A stretch of DNA of 64,000 nt from Roseovarius nanhaiticus. Lineage in GTDB: Bacteria; Pseudomonadota; Alphaproteobacteria; Rhodobacterales; Rhodobacteraceae. A program made the translations under genes and the position numbers. Shown here piece by piece: positions 1-9,820 of this stretch (position 1 is its first letter; each line of letters begins with the position of its first letter). The stretch is taken from assembly GCF_900156535.1 (NCBI RefSeq), contig NZ_FTNV01000001.1, forward strand, positions 1,612,001-1,676,000. Direction: 5' to 3'. The notes under the pieces were generated by a model. The model made no database searches and was not told where the DNA came from. It worked only from the letters and a program-made list of their open reading frames with translations.

Positions 1-1089
1 GTCCCAGCCGGGCAGCGCCGCGCCCACGCGGGCGGCCTCGGCGGCCATGTCGGCATAGGCCCGCACGTCGCTCAGCATGCTGCGCAGTGCGCCTGCGAAG
101 GCATGCGCATCCTCGGGCGGCACCAGCCGTCCGGCGCCCGGGGGCACGGTGCCCGGCACGGCACCTGCGGTTGTCGCGGCGATGGGCAGCCCGTGAATGA
201 GCGCCTCGTCAAAAACGATCCCGTAACCCTCGTATCGCGTGGCGAGGGCAAAAATATGCGCGCTGGCATAGAGCGCGTCGAGCTCGCTCCGCGGCACCCG
301 CCCGGCCAGCGTGATCCGCGCGCCAAGGCCCGCCGCCTCGATCTGGCGCGCAAGGGCGGCGTCATGGCCCGGCTCCCACGGGGCGCCGACGATGACCGCG
401 CGCCAAGGCAGATCCGCGATCTGCGCCAGCGCAGCGATCAGCACGTCATGGCCCTTGCGCGGATGCAGGATGCCAACCGACAGGATCAGGGGCGGGCCGT
501 CCTTGGCCTTGGCGCGCGCAGGCACCCTGACCGCATCGGGGCGCCCGGGCCGGATGACTGTGACGCGCGCCGCTGGCACGGCGTAATTTGCCACCAACAC
601 CTCCTTGATATGGGGGCTGGGCACCAGGATATGCGCCGCGCGCTCAAGATTGGCGCGCTCCAGCGCGCGCAGGCGCTGGGCCTCGGGCGCGGGCAGGCCG
701 CTTTCATGGGCGAGCGGGTGATGCACCAGCGCCACCAGCGGCGCGCGCAGAGCGTCCAGTGCGCCCGTGTCCATCGCCCCGAGGGCCAGCCCGTCGATCA
801 TCAGCGCGCTGTCTTGTGGCACGGCGGCCAGTTGCGCCGCCGCCTCGGCCATCTCGGCGCCACTTGGAAAGGGAAAGCCGCCGGGCAGGGCGATGTGTTC
901 GGTCCGGTGGCCGATTGCGCGCAGCGCCTCCAGCAGGCGGCGGTCGTAATGATAGCCGCCCGTGGGCGATGTCAGATCGCCGGGAATGGCGAAGGCGGCT
1001 TTGCAGGCGCTCGCCGAATAAGCTGGGCTGTTCTGAGGCCGATCGGCGGGCATGGTGGTGTCCTTGGCAGGCTCGGTATGTCCGGACAT
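1..1089 (-). CDS. Glycosyltransferase family 4 protein (partial, runs off the left edge)
   Basis: The minus-strand frame is open from an ATG at 1089 to base 1, giving 363 codons without a stop, so the C-terminus lies outside the window. The protein has the GT-B layout: an N-terminal acceptor half (residues about 30-180) with VALVHHPLAHE, then the donor-binding half with ILSVGILHPRKGHDVLI near residue 210 and a late RYEGYGIVFDEAL motif, whose acidic residues normally contact the sugar nucleotide. This is typical of retaining GT4 enzymes acting on polysaccharide or lipid acceptors; the substrate cannot be read from sequence. An ATG at 1053 is an alternative start. Confidence 0.85.
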   Translation of the reverse strand, partial: MSGHTEPAKDTTMPADRPQNSPAYSASACKAAFAIPGDLTSPTGGYHYDRRLLEALRAIGHRTEHIALPGGFPFPSGAEMAEAAAQLAAVPQDSALMIDGLALGAMDTGALDALRAPLVALVHHPLAHESGLPAPEAQRLRALERANLERAAHILVPSPHIKEVLVANYAVPAARVTVIRPGRPDAVRVPARAKAKDGPPLILSVGILHPRKGHDVLIAALAQIADLPWRAVIVGAPWEPGHDAALARQIEAAGLGARITLAGRVPRSELDALYASAHIFALATRYEGYGIVFDEALIHGLPIAATTAGAVPGTVPPGAGRLVPPEDAHAFAGALRSMLSDVRAYADMAAEAARVGAALPGWD

Positions 1090-1140
1090 GTCTTAGCGCC
1101 AGACGCAGCGGCGGCAACGGCCAGTTCTGCGTGAGGAACC

Positions 1141-1578
1141 TTAAAGCGGCGACGCGCGCAGCTTGGCCGCGTCGCAATCGGCGCGGGTCAGGCCCAGTGC
1201 CTCGCGGACCTGCAGCACCACGGCCATTTCGGCCTCGTTCGGCACGCCATCGGCCAGCATGACCTGCCACAGCGCCTCATGCGCCTCGATCCGCGCCTCG
1301 AAGCTGACGGTCTCGCGAATGAGCAGTGCGAATTTGCGTGTGCTGGGCGCCGCGGCCTCGATCTTTTCGCAGGTGGCGCGCATCTTGGCGGCATCGACCG
1401 GGCCAAGGCCGTTCATCCGCGCCAGAAGCGTGTCGATGCGGCTGATCTCTGCAAGCTGATAGTCGCTGTCGGATTTGGCCACGCGCACCATGAGCGCCCC
1501 CAAAGCCAGTTTGGCATCCGGCTCGGGCAGCGGATCGGAGGGATGTCCCTTGAAGAGGTCCAGGATACGCGACAGCAT
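1141..1578 (-). CDS. TerB-like tellurite resistance family protein
   Basis: A 145-residue, all-helical acidic protein starting MLSRILDLFKG. The body (VRVAKSDSDYQLAEISRIDTLL and later VMLADGVPNEAEMAVVLQV) carries the two acidic helical repeats seen in TerB/DUF533-type proteins, which are linked to metal binding and membrane stress. It lies alone between two unrelated genes on the minus strand. The frame stays open far upstream, but the antisense gene at 1774 and the composition support the start at 1578. The exact function is unknown. Confidence 0.75.
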   Translation of the reverse strand: MLSRILDLFKGHPSDPLPEPDAKLALGALMVRVAKSDSDYQLAEISRIDTLLARMNGLGPVDAAKMRATCEKIEAAAPSTRKFALLIRETVSFEARIEAHEALWQVMLADGVPNEAEMAVVLQVREALGLTRADCDAAKLRASPL

Positions 1579-1773
1579 GAGGCGAGGTTTACCCGCTCTG
1601 CGCGTCGGAGCAAGCGATTTCCGTGGCAGCCGCGCGCGTGGGCCAAGAAGCGCCCGGCGCGGCGCCCGCCGGAAAAACGCCACAGAGCGGTCCATTCGCC
1701 GTCCGAATCGAGCACTAATTTCAAGACAGTCACGACCCAGCACCAAGACCAGCGCGCGCGAAGGATATCTCAG

Positions 1774-2325
1774 ATGCAAATGCCGATCCGCCAGGACTGG
1801 AGCCAAGGCTGCGCTGACGCGCATCTGCGCGCAATGCGCCGTGCTCCGCGCAGCGATCTGGCGCGCCTCGCCTGCAGCTATGACTGGAGCGCGCATCCCG
1901 AGCCGGTGCTGGGCTGGGTCATGGCGCAAAGGCGGATCGAGCTGGCGGTGGCGCTGACGGTGTTTCTGCGCGGCGCGCCCGAGCGGTTCAACTACATGCC
2001 GAAACGCGATGTACCGCCTCAGCATGAGGCCGAGGCGCGCCTTTTGGACAACATCTGCTTGCGGATCAATTCGGGTTACTACCTGCCCGCTACGCCGATG
2101 GCGGCGCCGGATCTGCCGCGTCTCGAAAACTGGCTTGCCGCGCAAAAGGCCGACCGCGCCGAGGGCAGCGGGGGCCGCTGGATCCTTGACGAGGCAATCG
2201 TGGAGCGGGTGCTGATTCAGGCCGCCGCGCCCGCCGAGGCGATGGATACCCGCCTGGATACAGCAGCCCTGCGCCGGGGTCGCCTTTTCGCCCTGCTGGC
2301 GCCCCTCCTGCGGCGCCGGGCCTAA
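1774..2325 (+). CDS. Hypothetical protein, DUF4274-like
   Basis: A 183-residue soluble protein starting MQMPIRQDW, preceded by AAGGATAT as a modest ribosome site. The segment around residues 30-65 (a Tyr-Asp-Trp followed by a hydrophobic stretch ending in VALTVFLRG) resembles the DUF4274 pattern of a YNWDD-like motif followed by a buried helix; this is by eye. A conserved-looking INSGYYLP follows. No signal peptide or membrane segment is visible. It precedes the chloride channel by about 95 bases. Function unknown. Confidence 0.65.
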   Translation: MQMPIRQDWSQGCADAHLRAMRRAPRSDLARLACSYDWSAHPEPVLGWVMAQRRIELAVALTVFLRGAPERFNYMPKRDVPPQHEAEARLLDNICLRINSGYYLPATPMAAPDLPRLENWLAAQKADRAEGSGGRWILDEAIVERVLIQAAAPAEAMDTRLDTAALRRGRLFALLAPLLRRRA

Positions 2326-2419
2326 AGGGGCGTTTCGAAGCGCGCCGAAACGGTCTAGACAAAGGGTGAAGCGCCTGCGGAAGGGCGCCCCCGACCAAAA
2401 TGAGCCCGAGAGTGCCCCG

Positions 2420-4108
2420 ATGAGCACGCCTGAGACCAGTTTCCTGACACGCACCCTGTCGGATGCGCGCGCGAGCGCCAGACGTGCCTGGCATATTCTG
2501 CTGACGCGGGGGCCGAGCCAATTTCAATTCTGGCTGATCGCCCTGCTGATCGGGATTGCCGCCGGCTTTGGCGCGCTTTTCTTTCGCAAGGGAATCTCAT
2601 GGCTGCAGGCGACGCTTTACGGCTCTGAGGATCCGCGCGCGATGGGCAGTTTTGCCGGCGGGATCGAGTGGTACTGGATCCTGATCATCCCTATCGTCGG
2701 TGGCCTGGCCGTCGGCCTGATCCTGTCGCGCTTTACCGATGACGGGCGCGTGCGCTCGGTTTCGGACGTGATCGCCGGGGCCGCGCTCAACGACGGGCGG
2801 GTCGAGCGGCGCGCGGGCCTTGCCTCGGCGGCGGCCTCGCTCATCACACTGGGCGCGGGCGGATCTTCGGGGCGCGAGGGCCCGGTGGTGCATCTGGCCG
2901 GCATCATCTCAAGCTGGGCGTCGGACCGCATCAACGCGAGCGGTTTGAACGGGCGCGACCTTTTGGGCTGCGCGGTCGCGGCTGCCGTCTCGGCCTCGTT
3001 CAACGCGCCCATCGCGGGCGCGCTTTTCGCGCTTGAGGTGGTGCTGCGCCATTTCGCCATTCACGCCTTCGCACCCATCGTCATTGCAAGCGTCGCGGGC
3101 ACCGTGATCAACCGGCTGGAATTTGGCGGATTGACGGAATTCGTGCTGCCGACCTCTTCGGCGCTGGAATTCTACGTCGAATTGCCGGCCTTTCTGATCC
3201 TGGGCCTCGTGTGCGGCGTGGTCGCGGCGACGCTGATGCGCAGCATTTTCCTGGCCGAGGACGTGGGCGCGGCGGTCTGCCGACGCCTCCACATCCCCGG
3301 ATGGCTTCGGCCCGCCATTGCGGGGGCGCTTCTGGGCGGAATTGCCATCTGGTTCCCGCATATTATCGGTGTCGGATACGAGACGACGAATGCGGCACTG
3401 ATGGGCGAGCTGCTGCTGCATGAAGCGATTGTCTTTGCGATACTCAAGGTGCTGGCGGTTGCGATCACGCTGGGGGGGCGCATGGGGGGCGGGATCTTTT
3501 CACCTTCGCTGATGCTGGGCGCGCTGACGGGATTGGCCTTCGGCCTGATTGCGACGCCGATTTTCCCCGAGGTTTCGGGTGCGCTCTCGCTCTATGCGCT
3601 GGCGGGGATGGGGGCGGTCGCTGCGGCGGTGCTGGGCGCGCCGATTTCGACGACGCTGATCGTTTTTGAGCTGACCGGCGATTGGCAGACGGGCCTTGCG
3701 GTGATGGTGGCCGTCTCGACCTCAACCGCGCTGGGCACGAAACTGGTTACGCGCTCGTTCTTTCTGACTCAGCTCAAGAGGCGCGGCATCCATCTGGCGG
3801 AAGGGCCGCAAGCCTATCTGCTTTCCATGACCGCCGTCGCCGGGCTGATGCGACCAGCGGAAGATGACAGCGCCCCGTCCGAGGAAGCGGCGCGCGCGAT
3901 GATCGAGCAGGGTATCCATGTCGATTTCGGCTCGACCCTCGAGACGGCGATGCCACTCTTCGAGTTGCATGAGGTGAATTACGTGCCGGTCACTGCGCAA
4001 AGCTCGGACGATGCACCGCCCCTCTACAAGGGCGTTCTTTACCATGTCGACGCGCTGAAGGCCTTCAATCTGGCGCTGGCGTCACTGTCGCGCGAAGAGC
4101 ATGGGTGA
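2420..4108 (+). CDS. CLC-family voltage-gated chloride channel/antiporter
   Basis: A 562-residue polytopic membrane protein with many hydrophobic helices after residue 35. The ion-path motif GREGP sits at about residues 151-155 (Glu153 is the expected gating/proton glutamate), and GGGIFSPSLMLG later matches the third CLC anion-binding motif. The first canonical motif (GSGIP) is replaced by a VSDVIAG-type sequence, as in several bacterial ClcB-like proteins. The last 110 residues look like a degenerate CBS-type regulatory tail. I prefer the ATG at 2420 after a GAG ribosome site; a GTG at 2366 would extend it by 18 residues. Confidence 0.9.
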   Translation: MSTPETSFLTRTLSDARASARRAWHILLTRGPSQFQFWLIALLIGIAAGFGALFFRKGISWLQATLYGSEDPRAMGSFAGGIEWYWILIIPIVGGLAVGLILSRFTDDGRVRSVSDVIAGAALNDGRVERRAGLASAAASLITLGAGGSSGREGPVVHLAGIISSWASDRINASGLNGRDLLGCAVAAAVSASFNAPIAGALFALEVVLRHFAIHAFAPIVIASVAGTVINRLEFGGLTEFVLPTSSALEFYVELPAFLILGLVCGVVAATLMRSIFLAEDVGAAVCRRLHIPGWLRPAIAGALLGGIAIWFPHIIGVGYETTNAALMGELLLHEAIVFAILKVLAVAITLGGRMGGGIFSPSLMLGALTGLAFGLIATPIFPEVSGALSLYALAGMGAVAAAVLGAPISTTLIVFELTGDWQTGLAVMVAVSTSTALGTKLVTRSFFLTQLKRRGIHLAEGPQAYLLSMTAVAGLMRPAEDDSAPSEEAARAMIEQGIHVDFGSTLETAMPLFELHEVNYVPVTAQSSDDAPPLYKGVLYHVDALKAFNLALASLSREEHG

Positions 4109-4114
4109 GGGGCC

Positions 4115-4200
4115 TTGGGCAGGGGGCGTTGCCCCCCGGCATTGAATTTCCTGCCGGAAACTCGATGCCTCCCCCCAGGATATTTATCGCAAGAAGAATG
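4115..4200. repeat. Candidate dispersed gene-end element with hairpins and an AGGATATTT motif
   Basis: This short intergenic segment holds two hairpins (GGGGGC 4122-4127 with GCCCCC 4131-4136; CCGGCA 4136-4141 with TGCCGG 4152-4157), then a C-run and AGGATATTTATCGCAAGAAG at 4177-4196. A related motif, GAGTATTTTTACCAAGATGA, occurs at 27663-27682. I recall similar G-rich-hairpin plus GGTATTTggnnAAGATGAA elements at gene ends in other Rhodobacteraceae genomes, but could not check. It may act as a terminator for the converging clc and DUF427 genes. Confidence 0.45.
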
Positions 4201-4202
4201 GG

Positions 4203-4544
4203 TCAGACGCGCTCTATCGTCACCAGATCGCTGCCGTGGAAGGCGAGATAATCTTTGATCTCGCTTACGTCGTCCTTGGGGCTTTCATAGCTCCATGCGG
4301 CATTTTCGATCGTGCGACTTTTCGTGACGATGGAATAGTAGCTGGCGGTGCCCTTGTGCGGGCAGGTCGTGCTGCGGTCACTGGCATCGAGAAATGCGGT
4401 CGCGATATCCGAGCGCGGGAAGTAGATCACGGGCGGATAGCCGTTTTCGCTGAGTTCCAGTGCATTGCCGGATTCGCCGATAACGGCGCCGCCCGCACGG
4501 ACGGACCATGTGCCGGCTGCAGGCTCGATCGTGATCTTGGTCAT
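4203..4544 (-). CDS. DUF427 domain-containing protein
   Basis: A 113-residue small soluble protein that fits DUF427 over its whole length: an ALELSENGYPPVIYFPRSDI segment, then STTCPHKGTASYYSI with the conserved Cys-Pro-His-Lys-Gly, and an AAWSYESPKDD motif. The family is widespread in proteobacteria and actinobacteria as single small beta proteins; no reaction is established. It is convergent with the chloride channel gene and followed by the aminopeptidase gene on the same strand. Confidence 0.9.
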   Translation of the reverse strand: MTKITIEPAAGTWSVRAGGAVIGESGNALELSENGYPPVIYFPRSDIATAFLDASDRSTTCPHKGTASYYSIVTKSRTIENAAWSYESPKDDVSEIKDYLAFHGSDLVTIERV

Positions 4545-4624
4545 GGGCGGTATCCTCTTTCAGTGGGTTTGCGCCCAACATGACGCCTATTGTTGCGCTT
4601 TGCCAGTGCGGCAGTCAGATGCGG

Positions 4625-6439
4625 CTACAGCGGCGCCGTGGCGGCGGTCAGCCAGTCGGCAGCGTCGCCGGCGAGATGCGGCGCAATCTTGTCGCGGCAG
4701 GCAGCGTGATAGGCGTCGAGCCAGTCGATCTCGGGGCGGCTGAGCATATCGCGCGCGATCAGGCGCCGGTCGATGGGCACGAAGCTGAGCGTTTCGAAGG
4801 CCAGTTTGCGCGCTGCGCTGTCGGCCGGATCGCTGCCGGGCAGGGGGGTGGCGGGCTGGACGACCAGCAGGTTTTCGATGCGGATGCCGAAATGCCCCTC
4901 GCGGTAATAGCCCGGCTCGTTCGACAGGATCATGCCGGGTTCGAGCGGCGTCTCGCTGGCGCGGCTGATGCGCTGCGGGCCTTCGTGGACGCAGAGGTAA
5001 ACGCCGACACCGTGGCCCGTGCCATGGGCATAGTCCTGATCGGCCAGCCAGAGGGGCATGCGCGCGATGGCGTCGATATCGCGGCCGGCCAGGCCGCGCG
5101 GGAAACGCAGGCGGCTGATGGCGATCATGCCCTGCAAGACACGGGTGAAGGCCGCGCGCTCGTCCGCGCCGGGTGTGCCGATGGGCAGGGTCCGGGTGAT
5201 GTCTGTCGTGCCGTCCAAATATTGCCCGCCGCCGTCGAGGACCAGCAGATCGCCGTCCCGAAGCGTGCGGTTCGACGCCTCGGAGACGCGATAATGCGCC
5301 AGCGCGCCGTTGGGTCCGCTGCCCGCAATGGTATCGAAGCTGATATCCAGCAACTTGCGTGTGGCGCGGCGGGCCTCCTCGAGGCGCTTGACCACGTCGA
5401 TCTCGGTGACGCTGCCAGGCGCTTGGGCCTCCAGCCAAGCAAGGGTCTGGCAGACCGCGGCGCCGTCGCGCAGATGGGCTGTGCGGGTGGCGGCAATCTC
5501 GGCATCGGTTTTGCAGGCTTTGGGCAGGATGCAAGGATCAGAGGCGCGCTCGGCTTTGATACCGGCCTCGTTCAGCGCATGCACAACGGCCACGGGGGCC
5601 GATGCGGCGTCGAGGCGGACCGGGGACAGCAGGATGGTCAGCGCGGCGCTGAAACTGGCCTCGTCATGAGCGCTGACACCATCAGAGGTGCAGTTTTCAG
5701 GCAGGGCATCCAGCTTGTCATGCGCCACGTAAAGCTCGACACGTGCGTCGTCATGCAGGATGGCAAAAGCGTGGGGGACAGGGTTGCGCGGAATATCGGC
5801 ACCGCGAATATTCAGCAGCCACGCGATACTGTCGGGCAGGGTCAGGATGGCGGCGCGGTGTCCGGCCTTGCGCAGATCCTCGACCAAAGCGGCACGTTTC
5901 TCGGCGCTGGTCTTGCCGGCCAGGTCATCGGGATAGTCGGTGATCGCGCCATTCGGCGGCGCGGGGCGGTCTGGCCAAATATGGTCGATCAGATTTTCTG
6001 AAGGCACGCAATCAATACCCGAGCCTTCGAGGGCGCGCGCGACATCGTCCATTTCCTTGACCGTATGCAGCCATGGATCAAAGCCGACTTTACCGCCATC
6101 GGGCAGTGCGTTTCTGAGCCAGTCAGCCAGCTTGACCTCCGGCCAGTCGACAGGCTGGAATGCCGACTGGTCGGTTTGGCTGCGCACTTGGGTGCGATAG
6201 CGGCCATCGACGAAAACGCCGGCCTGATCCGCCGTGATCGCCGCAAACCCGGCCGAGCCGGTGAAGCCGGTCAGCCACGCGAGGCGTTCATCGCCCGGTG
6301 CCACGTATTCACCCTGAAAGCGGTCCGCACGAGGGACAAGCCAGCCATCGAGCTGGGCGCTCTGCATGGCGCCGCGTAGCGCGGCAAGGCGGGGCGGCCC
6401 CTGTTCGGGGCTGGATTTCTCGGTGAAGGATTGGAACAT
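4625..6439 (-). CDS. pepP: Xaa-Pro aminopeptidase (aminopeptidase P family, M24B)
   Basis: A 604-residue cytosolic metallopeptidase removing N-terminal residues before proline. Length and layout match the long three-domain form of aminopeptidase P: two creatinase-like N-terminal domains (residues 1-300, with WLTGFTGSAGFAAIT) and a pita-bread catalytic domain. Metal ligands are visible: Asp in LVLDGGGQYLDGTTDITRT, His in HGTGHGVG, and Glu in SNEPGYY and RIENLLV. The ATG overlaps the cobT stop at 6439, so it is probably co-transcribed downstream of cobT. The symbol is by family resemblance. Confidence 0.92.
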   Translation of the reverse strand: MFQSFTEKSSPEQGPPRLAALRGAMQSAQLDGWLVPRADRFQGEYVAPGDERLAWLTGFTGSAGFAAITADQAGVFVDGRYRTQVRSQTDQSAFQPVDWPEVKLADWLRNALPDGGKVGFDPWLHTVKEMDDVARALEGSGIDCVPSENLIDHIWPDRPAPPNGAITDYPDDLAGKTSAEKRAALVEDLRKAGHRAAILTLPDSIAWLLNIRGADIPRNPVPHAFAILHDDARVELYVAHDKLDALPENCTSDGVSAHDEASFSAALTILLSPVRLDAASAPVAVVHALNEAGIKAERASDPCILPKACKTDAEIAATRTAHLRDGAAVCQTLAWLEAQAPGSVTEIDVVKRLEEARRATRKLLDISFDTIAGSGPNGALAHYRVSEASNRTLRDGDLLVLDGGGQYLDGTTDITRTLPIGTPGADERAAFTRVLQGMIAISRLRFPRGLAGRDIDAIARMPLWLADQDYAHGTGHGVGVYLCVHEGPQRISRASETPLEPGMILSNEPGYYREGHFGIRIENLLVVQPATPLPGSDPADSAARKLAFETLSFVPIDRRLIARDMLSRPEIDWLDAYHAACRDKIAPHLAGDAADWLTAATAPL

Positions 6440-8313
6440 CAGGAAGCTCTTTTCATGCCCATCACGCGGGCGCGGGCGCGCGGGTCGGAGTCAAACAGTG
6501 CAGCCAATTGCTCGGTCATGGCGCCGGCCAACTGGTCGACATCGGTGATCGTGACTGCGCGGTCGTAGTAGCGCGTGACATCATGGCCGATGCCGATGGC
6601 AAGCAGCTCCACGGCACGGCGTTTCTCGACCATTGCGATCACGTCGCGCAGGTGTTTTTCGAGGTAATTCGCGGGGTTGACGGACAAAGTTGAATCGTCG
6701 ACCGGCGCGCCATCGGAAATCACCATCAGGATCTTGCGCGCCTCGCGGCGGGCCATCATCCGGCGATGCGCCCATTCCAGCGCCTCGCCGTCGATATTCT
6801 CCTTGAGCAGCCCTTCCTTCATCATCAGGCCCAGATTCTGCCGGGTCCGGCGCATGGGGCTGTCGGCGGATTTGTAGATGATGTGGCGCAGATCGTTCAG
6901 GCGGCCCGGCAATTGCGGTCGGCCTTCGCCCAGCCACGCCTCGCGGCTCTGCCCGCCCTTCCAGGCGCGGGTGGTAAAGCCGAGGATCTCGACCTTGACG
7001 TTGCACCGCTCGAGCGTTCGGGCAAGGACGTCGGCGCAAATCGCCGCGATGCTGATCGGGCGGCCGCGCATCGAGCCGGAGTTATCAAGGAGCAGCGTCA
7101 CCACCGTGTCGCGGAACTCGGTATCCTTTTCCACCTTGAAGCTGAGCGGCGTCGTCGGGCTGGCCACGATACGCGCCAGGCGGCCGGCATCCAGGATGCC
7201 TTCTTCGCGGTCGAACTCCCAGCTTCGGCTTTGCTGCGCCTGAAGGCGCCTTTGCAGCTTGTTGGCAAGGCGGCTGACGGCGCCCTTCAGCGGCTCCAGC
7301 TGTTGGTCCAGATAGGCGCGCAGACGCTCCAGTTCGACCGGCTCGGCCAGATCCTCGGCGTGGATCTCCTCGTCAAAAGCCGTTGAGTAGACGTGGTAAT
7401 TCGGGTCTGCGTCCGAGATGGGCTGCGGCGCGGGCGGCTCCATCGGGGCGTCGCCATCGGGCATGTCGGCCTCGTCGCCCGCTTCGTCATTGGCGTTTTC
7501 GTCCATGCTGACCTGCGCCTGGGAGGCATCCTGCTGCTCGTCCTGGCTCTGCTCGGCCTCGGCGTCGGCCTCTTCGGTATCGCTGTCATCCTCGCCGCCG
7601 CTATCGGACTCGTCCTCGTCCTGATCCTGCTGGGCCTCGTCCTCCTGGTCTTCGTCCTCTGCATCGGGGTCGTCGCCCAGCTGGTCGCCATAGCCCAGAT
7701 CCTCGATCACGCGGCGCGCGAATTTGGCGAACTCGGCCTGATCGGCCAGTGTGTCCTGCAGGTTTTCCAGCGTCTCGCCCGCTTGGCCCTCGATGAAGTC
7801 GCGGCGCAGCTCCATGATGTTGCGCGCCCCCTCGGGCAGATCGCGGCCCGTGGCGAGGTGGCGAATGAGGTATTCGGCGGCCTTGTGAAGCGGCGCATCG
7901 GCGGGATCGGTGATCTGGTCATAGCCCGAGCGCGCGGCCTCTGCGGCGATCTTGCTGTCAATATTGCTGGCCGTGCCCGGCATGGTGCGCGCGCCCACCG
8001 CCTCGCAGCGGGCCGTCTCCATCGCCTCATAGATGTCGCGGGCCATGGCACCCGGCGGCACGTATTTCGCATGGGTCTTGGCGCTGTGATACTTGTGGCG
8101 CAGCGCCAGCGCATCGGCGGTGCCGCGCGCATGCAGCACTTCCTCGCGGGACATCCGGCGGCTGATCTGGGGCAGGCGCATGGAATCGCCCGAGACGCCC
8201 GAGGGATCGACCGAATAGCTGACATTCAGCTCGCGGTCGCCGGACATGACCTTGGTCGCCTCGGCGAGGGCCTTCTTGAACGGATCGGCTGGGTTGTCGG
8301 ATGGTTTTTTCAT
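6439..8313 (-). CDS. cobT: Cobaltochelatase subunit CobT
   Basis: CobT is the VWA-domain subunit of the aerobic, ATP-dependent cobaltochelatase (CobNST), which inserts cobalt into hydrogenobyrinic acid diamide in cobalamin synthesis. At 624 residues it has normal length. The N-terminal half is followed by a very acidic linker (residues about 205-280, rich in Asp/Glu/Gln), and the C-terminal half carries a MIDAS-type metal site in [16 protein letters not shown], the CobT hallmark. The ATG at 8313 overlaps the stop of the upstream orphan gene (ATGA), so the two are translationally coupled. Confidence 0.95.
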   Translation of the reverse strand: MKKPSDNPADPFKKALAEATKVMSGDRELNVSYSVDPSGVSGDSMRLPQISRRMSREEVLHARGTADALALRHKYHSAKTHAKYVPPGAMARDIYEAMETARCEAVGARTMPGTASNIDSKIAAEAARSGYDQITDPADAPLHKAAEYLIRHLATGRDLPEGARNIMELRRDFIEGQAGETLENLQDTLADQAEFAKFARRVIEDLGYGDQLGDDPDAEDEDQEDEAQQDQDEDESDSGGEDDSDTEEADAEAEQSQDEQQDASQAQVSMDENANDEAGDEADMPDGDAPMEPPAPQPISDADPNYHVYSTAFDEEIHAEDLAEPVELERLRAYLDQQLEPLKGAVSRLANKLQRRLQAQQSRSWEFDREEGILDAGRLARIVASPTTPLSFKVEKDTEFRDTVVTLLLDNSGSMRGRPISIAAICADVLARTLERCNVKVEILGFTTRAWKGGQSREAWLGEGRPQLPGRLNDLRHIIYKSADSPMRRTRQNLGLMMKEGLLKENIDGEALEWAHRRMMARREARKILMVISDGAPVDDSTLSVNPANYLEKHLRDVIAMVEKRRAVELLAIGIGHDVTRYYDRAVTITDVDQLAGAMTEQLAALFDSDPRARARVMGMKRAS

Positions 8314-8834
8314 GAGGGTTTGCTTTCAAGGTCTGACTTGAGCTTCCGCATTTCCTTCTTTCTCACCCAGTGGGTTCTACCAAAAATGTCAGCCAGCCCG
8401 ATTTGCAGTTTTTCGTTTTCTTCAAACCACGACACGTCCTGAGGAAACGCAAACTTCGTTTCCTGCCCAACGCAAACGCTCGCCGGGAGGGTAATCGGGG
8501 GATACACGTGCGATGCAGTTGTTTCACCCCAATGTTTTATTAACCCGTTTTCAAATCTCCGGGTTATCAAACTATGCCACTTCGGCGTTCTAGCTACGAT
8601 GAGCTTCACGGTAGTATCCGTGGGTCCGTGGTTTACTGCTGACAGCAGTACGAAAGGATGCCGATTAGCTTCGTCATTTGCGAGAGTGACGAAACGTCCC
8701 AAGCTTAATTGCAATCGTGCTTTCGGGTAGATGAACTTTGACCAAATGTTCCAGACAAAACTTGCCAACGCTAATAGGAAGGAAAGGCAGCTAATTGCTA
8801 TAGCAATTTGTGCTGTAGTCCACTCCGTCCACAT
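8310..8834 (-). CDS. Orphan single-pass membrane protein inserted between cobS and cobT
   Basis: A 174-residue protein I do not recognise. It starts MWTEWTT and has one strong transmembrane helix (about residues 9-30), then a soluble beta-rich domain with [21 protein letters not shown], resembling an immunoglobulin-like fold rather than an enzyme. The start overlaps the cobS stop by one base (TGATG) and the stop overlaps the cobT start (ATGA), so the chain is fully coupled. Base composition is clearly lower in GC than both flanking genes, which suggests transfer into the operon. A GTG three bases upstream is an alternative start. Confidence 0.75.
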   Translation of the reverse strand: MWTEWTTAQIAIAISCLSFLLALASFVWNIWSKFIYPKARLQLSLGRFVTLANDEANRHPFVLLSAVNHGPTDTTVKLIVARTPKWHSLITRRFENGLIKHWGETTASHVYPPITLPASVCVGQETKFAFPQDVSWFEENEKLQIGLADIFGRTHWVRKKEMRKLKSDLESKPS

Positions 8835-9820
8835 CACCCCAGGCTCACGCTTGCAGCACTTTCCGGCAGTTCCTCGTCAAAGCACCGCTGGTAGAATTCG
8901 GCGACGGTCTGCCGCTCCAGCTCGTCGCACTTGTTCAGGAACGTCAGGCGGAAAGAATAGCCCACATCGCGGAAGATGGAGTTGTTCTGCGCCCAGGCGA
9001 TGACAGTGCGGGGCGACATGACCGTCGACAGCTCGCCATTCATGAAGGCGGTGCGCGAGAGGTCTGCGACCGTCACCATCTGGCTGACCATCTTGCGGCC
9101 GGCGGCGGTGTTGTAGGTGGGATTCTTGGACAGGACGATCGCCACCTCGGCGTCGTGGCTGAGATAGTTAAGGGTCGCCACCAAGCTCCAGCGGTCCATC
9201 TGGCCCTGGTTGATTTGCTGGGTGCCATGGTAAAGCCCGGTGGTGTCGCCGAGGCCGACGGTGTTGGCCGTGGCAAACAGGCGGAAATAGGGGTTGGGCG
9301 TGATCACCTGGTTCTGGTCGAGCAGCGTCAGCTTGCCGTCGGCCTCGAGCACGCGCTGAATCACGAACATCACGTCGGCGCGGCCCGCGTCATATTCGTC
9401 GAACACGATGGCGGTCGGATTGCGCAGCGCCCAAGGCAGAATTCCTTCATGGAATTCAGTGACCTGCACGCCGTCCTTCAGCTTGATCGCGTCCTTGCCG
9501 ATCAGATCGATCCGGCTGATATGGCTGTCGAGGTTAACGCGAACGCAAGGCCAGTTGAGGCGGCTCGCCACTTGCTCGATATGCGTGGATTTACCCGTGC
9601 CGTGATAGCCTTGGATCATGACCCGGCGGTTGTGGGCAAAGCCTGCGAGGATCGCCAGCGTCGTGTCGCGGTCGAACTTGTAGGTGCTGTCATTGTCGGG
9701 CACGCGATCTGTCCGCTCGGCAAAGCCCTTGATTTTCATGTCCGATTCAATGCCGAACACATCGCGCACGGAAATCTCTTCGGTCGGTTTCGCTTGCGCG
9801 TCGATCATGCCGTCAGCCAT
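8834..9820 (-). CDS. cobS: Cobaltochelatase subunit CobS (AAA+ ATPase)
   Basis: The 328-residue AAA+ motor of the CobNST cobaltochelatase, which forms the hexameric chaperone ring with CobT and drives cobalt insertion by CobN. The Walker A motif GYHGTGKST lies at residues 71-79, Walker [10 protein letters not shown] near 138-146, and a sensor-1 type [10 protein letters not shown] follows. Length and the start MADGMIDAQ agree with rhizobial and roseobacter CobS. It is the first gene of the cobS-orphan-cobT-pepP series; cobN is not in the window. Confidence 0.96.
   Translation of the reverse strand: MADGMIDAQAKPTEEISVRDVFGIESDMKIKGFAERTDRVPDNDSTYKFDRDTTLAILAGFAHNRRVMIQGYHGTGKSTHIEQVASRLNWPCVRVNLDSHISRIDLIGKDAIKLKDGVQVTEFHEGILPWALRNPTAIVFDEYDAGRADVMFVIQRVLEADGKLTLLDQNQVITPNPYFRLFATANTVGLGDTTGLYHGTQQINQGQMDRWSLVATLNYLSHDAEVAIVLSKNPTYNTAAGRKMVSQMVTVADLSRTAFMNGELSTVMSPRTVIAWAQNNSIFRDVGYSFRLTFLNKCDELERQTVAEFYQRCFDEELPESAASVSLG

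Noticed and set aside
103..1134. Long plus-strand open frame of 343 codons over the left end
   Set aside because: It is antisense to the glycosyltransferase, Arg/Gly/Gln-rich and matches no fold; a high-GC shadow frame.
4580..6001. Plus-strand frame of 473 codons opposite the aminopeptidase P gene
   Set aside because: Composition is that of an antisense GC-rich frame, while the minus strand has clear M24 motifs.
7393..8442. Plus-strand hydrophobic frame (many Val/Leu/Gly) that looks like a membrane protein
   Set aside because: It is the antisense of the acidic, Asp/Glu-coded region of cobT, which automatically reads as Val/Leu/Ile-rich.
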